The notes beneath the pieces were generated by a model. That model ran no database searches. It was not told where the DNA came from and was given only the letters and a program-made list of their open reading frames with translations. This document shows, one piece after another, positions 7,260 to 10,138 of a stretch of DNA of 10,138 nt. Position numbers and translations under genes: made by a program. Every line of letters starts with the position of its first letter. The first letter of the stretch is position 1. The DNA comes from CALKGK01 sp964649515 (GTDB lineage: Bacteria > Bacteroidota > Bacteroidia > Flavobacteriales_D > Sanyastnellaceae): positions 1-10,138 of the forward strand of contig CAZYPV010000094.1 in NCBI GenBank assembly GCA_964649515.1. The letters run 5' to 3'.

Positions 7260-10138
7260 TTACTTCATCACCATCACCCTTGTTCTCCACATCTGTTGAT
7301 TGTTTTGGAGCACAACGAAGTAGATGCCTGATTCCAAATCTTGAACACTAAACTCAAGGTGGTGTTCTCCCTTGCTGAGTTCTTTATTGAAGATGGTTTT
7401 CATCAGCTTTCCGTCAAGCGAGCGAATCTCGCCTTTGAACACTGAAATTTCGTTTGCTGTGAATGTGAGATGAGCAATGTTTGTGCTGGGGTTAGGGAAA
7501 ATAGCTGCGTTATCAATTTCACCGCTTTCTTCTCCCGCATCTCCACTATCGCCTATCTGAGGATCTTCAACAAAGGTGACATTTTGAACGGCAATAACTT
7601 GATTACCACAATTATCGATTCCTCTAAAAATACGCTGAAGGTTATTGGATTCTTCGCACTCTTCGCTGTCGGCTTCAATTACTGTAGTCCAAATTTCAAC
7701 TTCTGTATCGCAGTTATCTTCTGCCTCGGGAAGGACAATTTCGGGTACTTCATCGCCGCAAGCAAGCACGAGGTCTGCCGGGAAATTCGTGAAGAACGGG
7801 GCAGTGAAATCAGATACCTCAATCGTCCACGTCGCTGTTGTTTCATTCTCACAATGGTCAATGGCTGTCCACGTTCTTGTGAGCACAAAAGAACAGGAGT
7901 CGCCCTCCATCTCTTCGACGAAAGTCACTTCAAGATCATCATCACAATTATCTACAGCTTGAACATCTGGAAAGTCGAGCAAGGCAAATTCTTCACAGGA
8001 AATGACCAGGTCTTCTGGGACATTCAATAGACTAGGTGCAATATCATCGATGATGGTGATGAACTGTTCTGCGGTTGAAGAATTCCCACACTCATCGCTC
8101 ACGGTATAGGTTCTTTGGATCACGCCTAAACATCCTCCAGAGAACAATACATCTTCGTAAGTGATGCTCACTTCACCACAATTATCGCTCGCGGAAATGA
8201 GTATCTGATCCAGGTTGTCGCAAGGCAATTCCTCCTCAATGTTGTAGTCTTCAATTACTGGAGCAACATCGTCCAACACCTCAATGGTATGAACGAAAAT
8301 GCTCGTGTTACCGCACACATCAAATGCGCGATAGGTTCTTTCGATCGTATAGTTTTGCGGACAATCTCCAGGAATGATTTCTTCGTCCATTTGAATGACA
8401 ACTTCTACGTCAGCGCAATTATCCACAGCCACAGGCATGATCGCCTCTGGAATCTCATCTTCACATGAAATCACGATATCTTGAAATACTTCGACGAATG
8501 CCGGACCTTCAAAATCTTGAACAGTGATTGAAGCCGTTGCCTCGGTGAGGTTACCACAGAGATCGATGGCTGTCCAGGTGTAGACCAAAGTGTAATTACT
8601 TTCGCACAATCCAGGAACAAGCTCTTCAGTAAAAGTCACTTCTGGGAGGAAACCTGAGTTATCGGTAATTGTGGCATCATTCGCAGTGTAGTTGATGACG
8701 TTATCGCAGGTGGTAATCATATCTTCTGGTGCGGTAATTTCAGGCGCTTCGAAATCGTTGTAGGTGATTTCGATCGCCCGATTAGTGTAGTTTCCGCATT
8801 GATCTGTGGCTAAGACAAAACTTGTCATCGGACTCCCACATAATAGTGTTCCCGTATTCAAACCCGATTGAAAATCATCCCAAGGACCAGAAAGCACTTC
8901 TGTAAAATCACAATTGTCGGAAAATGACAGAGATAGTTCTTGATAAAACTCAGTTTGAGAATAGTTCTGAAGAGGGATGATATAGCTTTCAATACCATTG
9001 AATACTGGACTTTCATCGTCAAAGCTAACCGTGATATTTTGTTGACACGTTTGCTCTTCATCTCCCGTGCTTACCGTCCATGTTCTGGTGTAGGTTTGAG
9101 AACAGCCCTCATCGGAAATCAACTCATCTTCAAATTCAAAATTCACCTCTTCCTCCCAACAATCAGCTACGGTGAAAGTGGGAATGCCTGTATTTTCAGG
9201 AGTGATGTTGTCAGTGCATTGCAGGTTGATGTCGCTCGGACAGTTTACTTCCAATTCCGGAACACAGCAATTTTCAACAACCACGGTCAGGTTAACCTCG
9301 GTAGTGGCTTGTGGGTCGCCGTTATCTGAAGCGATGATGGTATAGGTGTATTCTCCCGGTGCAAGACCTCCAAACTGGATGCTTGTAGCACTTGGATTAC
9401 CTGGGATATTGGAAATAACGTTCACCCCGCCGAAACCGTTATCTTCGATTTGTACACTTACGGTTTGATCCACTTCAGAATCAGCGAACGCAAAGCTCAA
9501 ATCAAAGGTTTCGTTGTTACACAACGTTATATTTTCAGTCATATTCGTGAAGGGAGCATCATTCACAAAAGAACCGACGGCAAACTCAATGCATTGGTTA
9601 TCGAGGGCGTGGACACCGTCCTCTTCTCCAAAAGGACCATCATAGGAGTCATCATCAAATGAAAATAAACCAACTTGGCTATGATCAATCCCGTTTCCGC
9701 TATTAATACCCACAGTTGCGGCTGCACCACCGAATCCATTCGTCCCAAAGGAAGCGTTTCCTGTTGTCCAATTCATATCACCATAGTAGAAACCTACGTT
9801 ATTATTGCCAGACAAAATAGCATCACTACCATCGGAAATAATCACTTGAAATGTATTTCGAAGCCACGGATAAGTACCCGATTCAAAGACCTGTACATCA
9901 ATATAGCTTGCAATGAAATAGTTCGAACCAACGTAGTACCACACCTCACCGTCATTTTCGTATTGTGTATCCACATCGCACCACATCGGGGCGATCATTG
10001 GTATGTTGAGCGGGAAACCTTCTGGAATGTATTCACCCAGAGGTTGATCAAAGGTGATGTTCCCATTGTTGTTTACATAGAGCCCATTGTAGGTATTCCC
10101 ATACATTTCAAAAGTGAACGGTAGCGGAATATACCCCG
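7260..10138 (-). CDS. Large T9SS-exported surface protein with NIDO domain and HYR-like repeats (partial, N-terminus outside window)
   Basis: A long acidic extracellular protein. The frame stays open to the window edge; the codons before Met 10106 read PLPFTFE, the usual lead-in of a nidogen-like domain, so that Met is internal and the signal peptide lies outside. Counting from it: NIDO domain 1 to about 178 (YVNNNGNITF 10-19, NTFQVIISDG 84-93, YYGDMNWTTG 107-116); an Ig/cadherin-like linker about 180-279; seven HYR-like repeats of 74-90 residues (about 283-363, 364-453, 454-533, 534-613, 614-689, 690-768, 769-846), most with four cysteines and ending near a (D/S)xxAP junction; an acidic Gly/Ser linker (847-864); and a type A T9SS sorting domain 865-948 (FPNPSTN at 870-876, GIYFVVL 927-933). 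It is probably passed through the outer membrane by T9SS and displayed or released as an adhesin or matrix protein. The ligand is unknown. Confidence 0.9.
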   Translation of the reverse strand, partial: GYIPLPFTFEMYGNTYNGLYVNNNGNITFDQPLGEYIPEGFPLNIPMIAPMWCDVDTQYENDGEVWYYVGSNYFIASYIDVQVFESGTYPWLRNTFQVIISDGSDAILSGNNNVGFYYGDMNWTTGNASFGTNGFGGAAATVGINSGNGIDHSQVGLFSFDDDSYDGPFGEEDGVHALDNQCIEFAVGSFVNDAPFTNMTENITLCNNETFDLSFAFADSEVDQTVSVQIEDNGFGGVNVISNIPGNPSATSIQFGGLAPGEYTYTIIASDNGDPQATTEVNLTVVVENCCVPELEVNCPSDINLQCTDNITPENTGIPTFTVADCWEEEVNFEFEDELISDEGCSQTYTRTWTVSTGDEEQTCQQNITVSFDDESPVFNGIESYIIPLQNYSQTEFYQELSLSFSDNCDFTEVLSGPWDDFQSGLNTGTLLCGSPMTSFVLATDQCGNYTNRAIEITYNDFEAPEITAPEDMITTCDNVINYTANDATITDNSGFLPEVTFTEELVPGLCESNYTLVYTWTAIDLCGNLTEATASITVQDFEGPAFVEVFQDIVISCEDEIPEAIMPVAVDNCADVEVVIQMDEEIIPGDCPQNYTIERTYRAFDVCGNTSIFVHTIEVLDDVAPVIEDYNIEEELPCDNLDQILISASDNCGEVSITYEDVLFSGGCLGVIQRTYTVSDECGNSSTAEQFITIIDDIAPSLLNVPEDLVISCEEFALLDFPDVQAVDNCDDDLEVTFVEEMEGDSCSFVLTRTWTAIDHCENETTATWTIEVSDFTAPFFTNFPADLVLACGDEVPEIVLPEAEDNCDTEVEIWTTVIEADSEECEESNNLQRIFRGIDNCGNQVIAVQNVTFVEDPQIGDSGDAGEESGEIDNAAIFPNPSTNIAHLTFTANEISVFKGEIRSLDGKLMKTIFNKELSKGEHHLEFSVQDLESGIYFVVLQNNQQMWRTRVMVMK

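Noticed and set aside
7470..8030. A 186-codon plus-strand open frame inside the surface-protein gene
   Set aside because: It is antisense to strongly supported HYR-like repeats and the sorting domain region, with no domain of its own. Such frames are common opposite Asp/Glu-rich coding sequence.
7560..9290. Cysteine-spaced repeats as a possible CRISPR-like or tandem DNA repeat
   Set aside because: The periodicity of about 240 bases is at the protein level (HYR-like domains). The DNA copies are strongly diverged and have no short identical repeats or uniform spacers.
10104..10106. ATG at 10106 as the true start of the surface protein
   Set aside because: The ten codons before it are open and read PLPFTFE directly before MYGNTY, the typical opening of a NIDO domain, and no signal peptide follows this ATG. 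The real start lies outside the window.
9675..10124. A 149-codon plus-strand open frame at the right edge
   Set aside because: It is antisense to the NIDO domain, whose frame stays open to the window edge.

Overview
The window looks like a piece of a Bacteroidota chromosome, probably Flavobacteriales or a close relative. Three things point there: a long secreted protein ending in a type IX secretion (T9SS) C-terminal sorting domain, a perfect Bacteroidota-type -7 promoter element (TAnnTTTG) before the first gene, and A-rich rather than Shine-Dalgarno-like start regions. No phage, insertion sequence, CRISPR array, tRNA or rRNA was seen.

Left part, plus strand (about 100-4421). serC and serA lie 3 bases apart behind one promoter and encode the phosphoserine aminotransferase and the 3-phosphoglycerate dehydrogenase of L-serine synthesis. 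A strong intrinsic terminator follows serA. Only 25 bases after its T-run begins a second tight group: a DUF1015 protein, a YggS-type PLP-binding protein and a small two-helix membrane protein, joined by two ATGA start/stop overlaps. No phosphoserine phosphatase is in the window. The DUF1015 protein carries a DGHHR motif like that of ParB-fold free-serine kinases, so it may interconvert serine and phosphoserine and close the pathway.

Middle, minus strand (4424-6898). A full-length PriA replication-restart helicase converges on the membrane-protein gene, with 2 bases between the two stop codons and no visible terminator.

Gap 6899-7259. No convincing gene is seen. It holds a diverged 43-base direct repeat, each copy containing the same small hairpin, and the terminator of the next minus-strand gene.

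Right part, minus strand (7260 to the window edge). A large acidic surface or secreted protein whose N-terminus lies outside the window. It has a nidogen-like (NIDO) domain, a linker domain, seven roughly 80-residue cysteine-containing HYR-like repeats and a T9SS sorting domain. It is probably an adhesin or matrix protein exported to the cell surface.

The points most worth following up are the DUF1015 protein as a possible missing serine-pathway enzyme, the terminator inside the serine cluster, the hairpin repeat pair, and the two odd-cysteine repeats in the surface protein.
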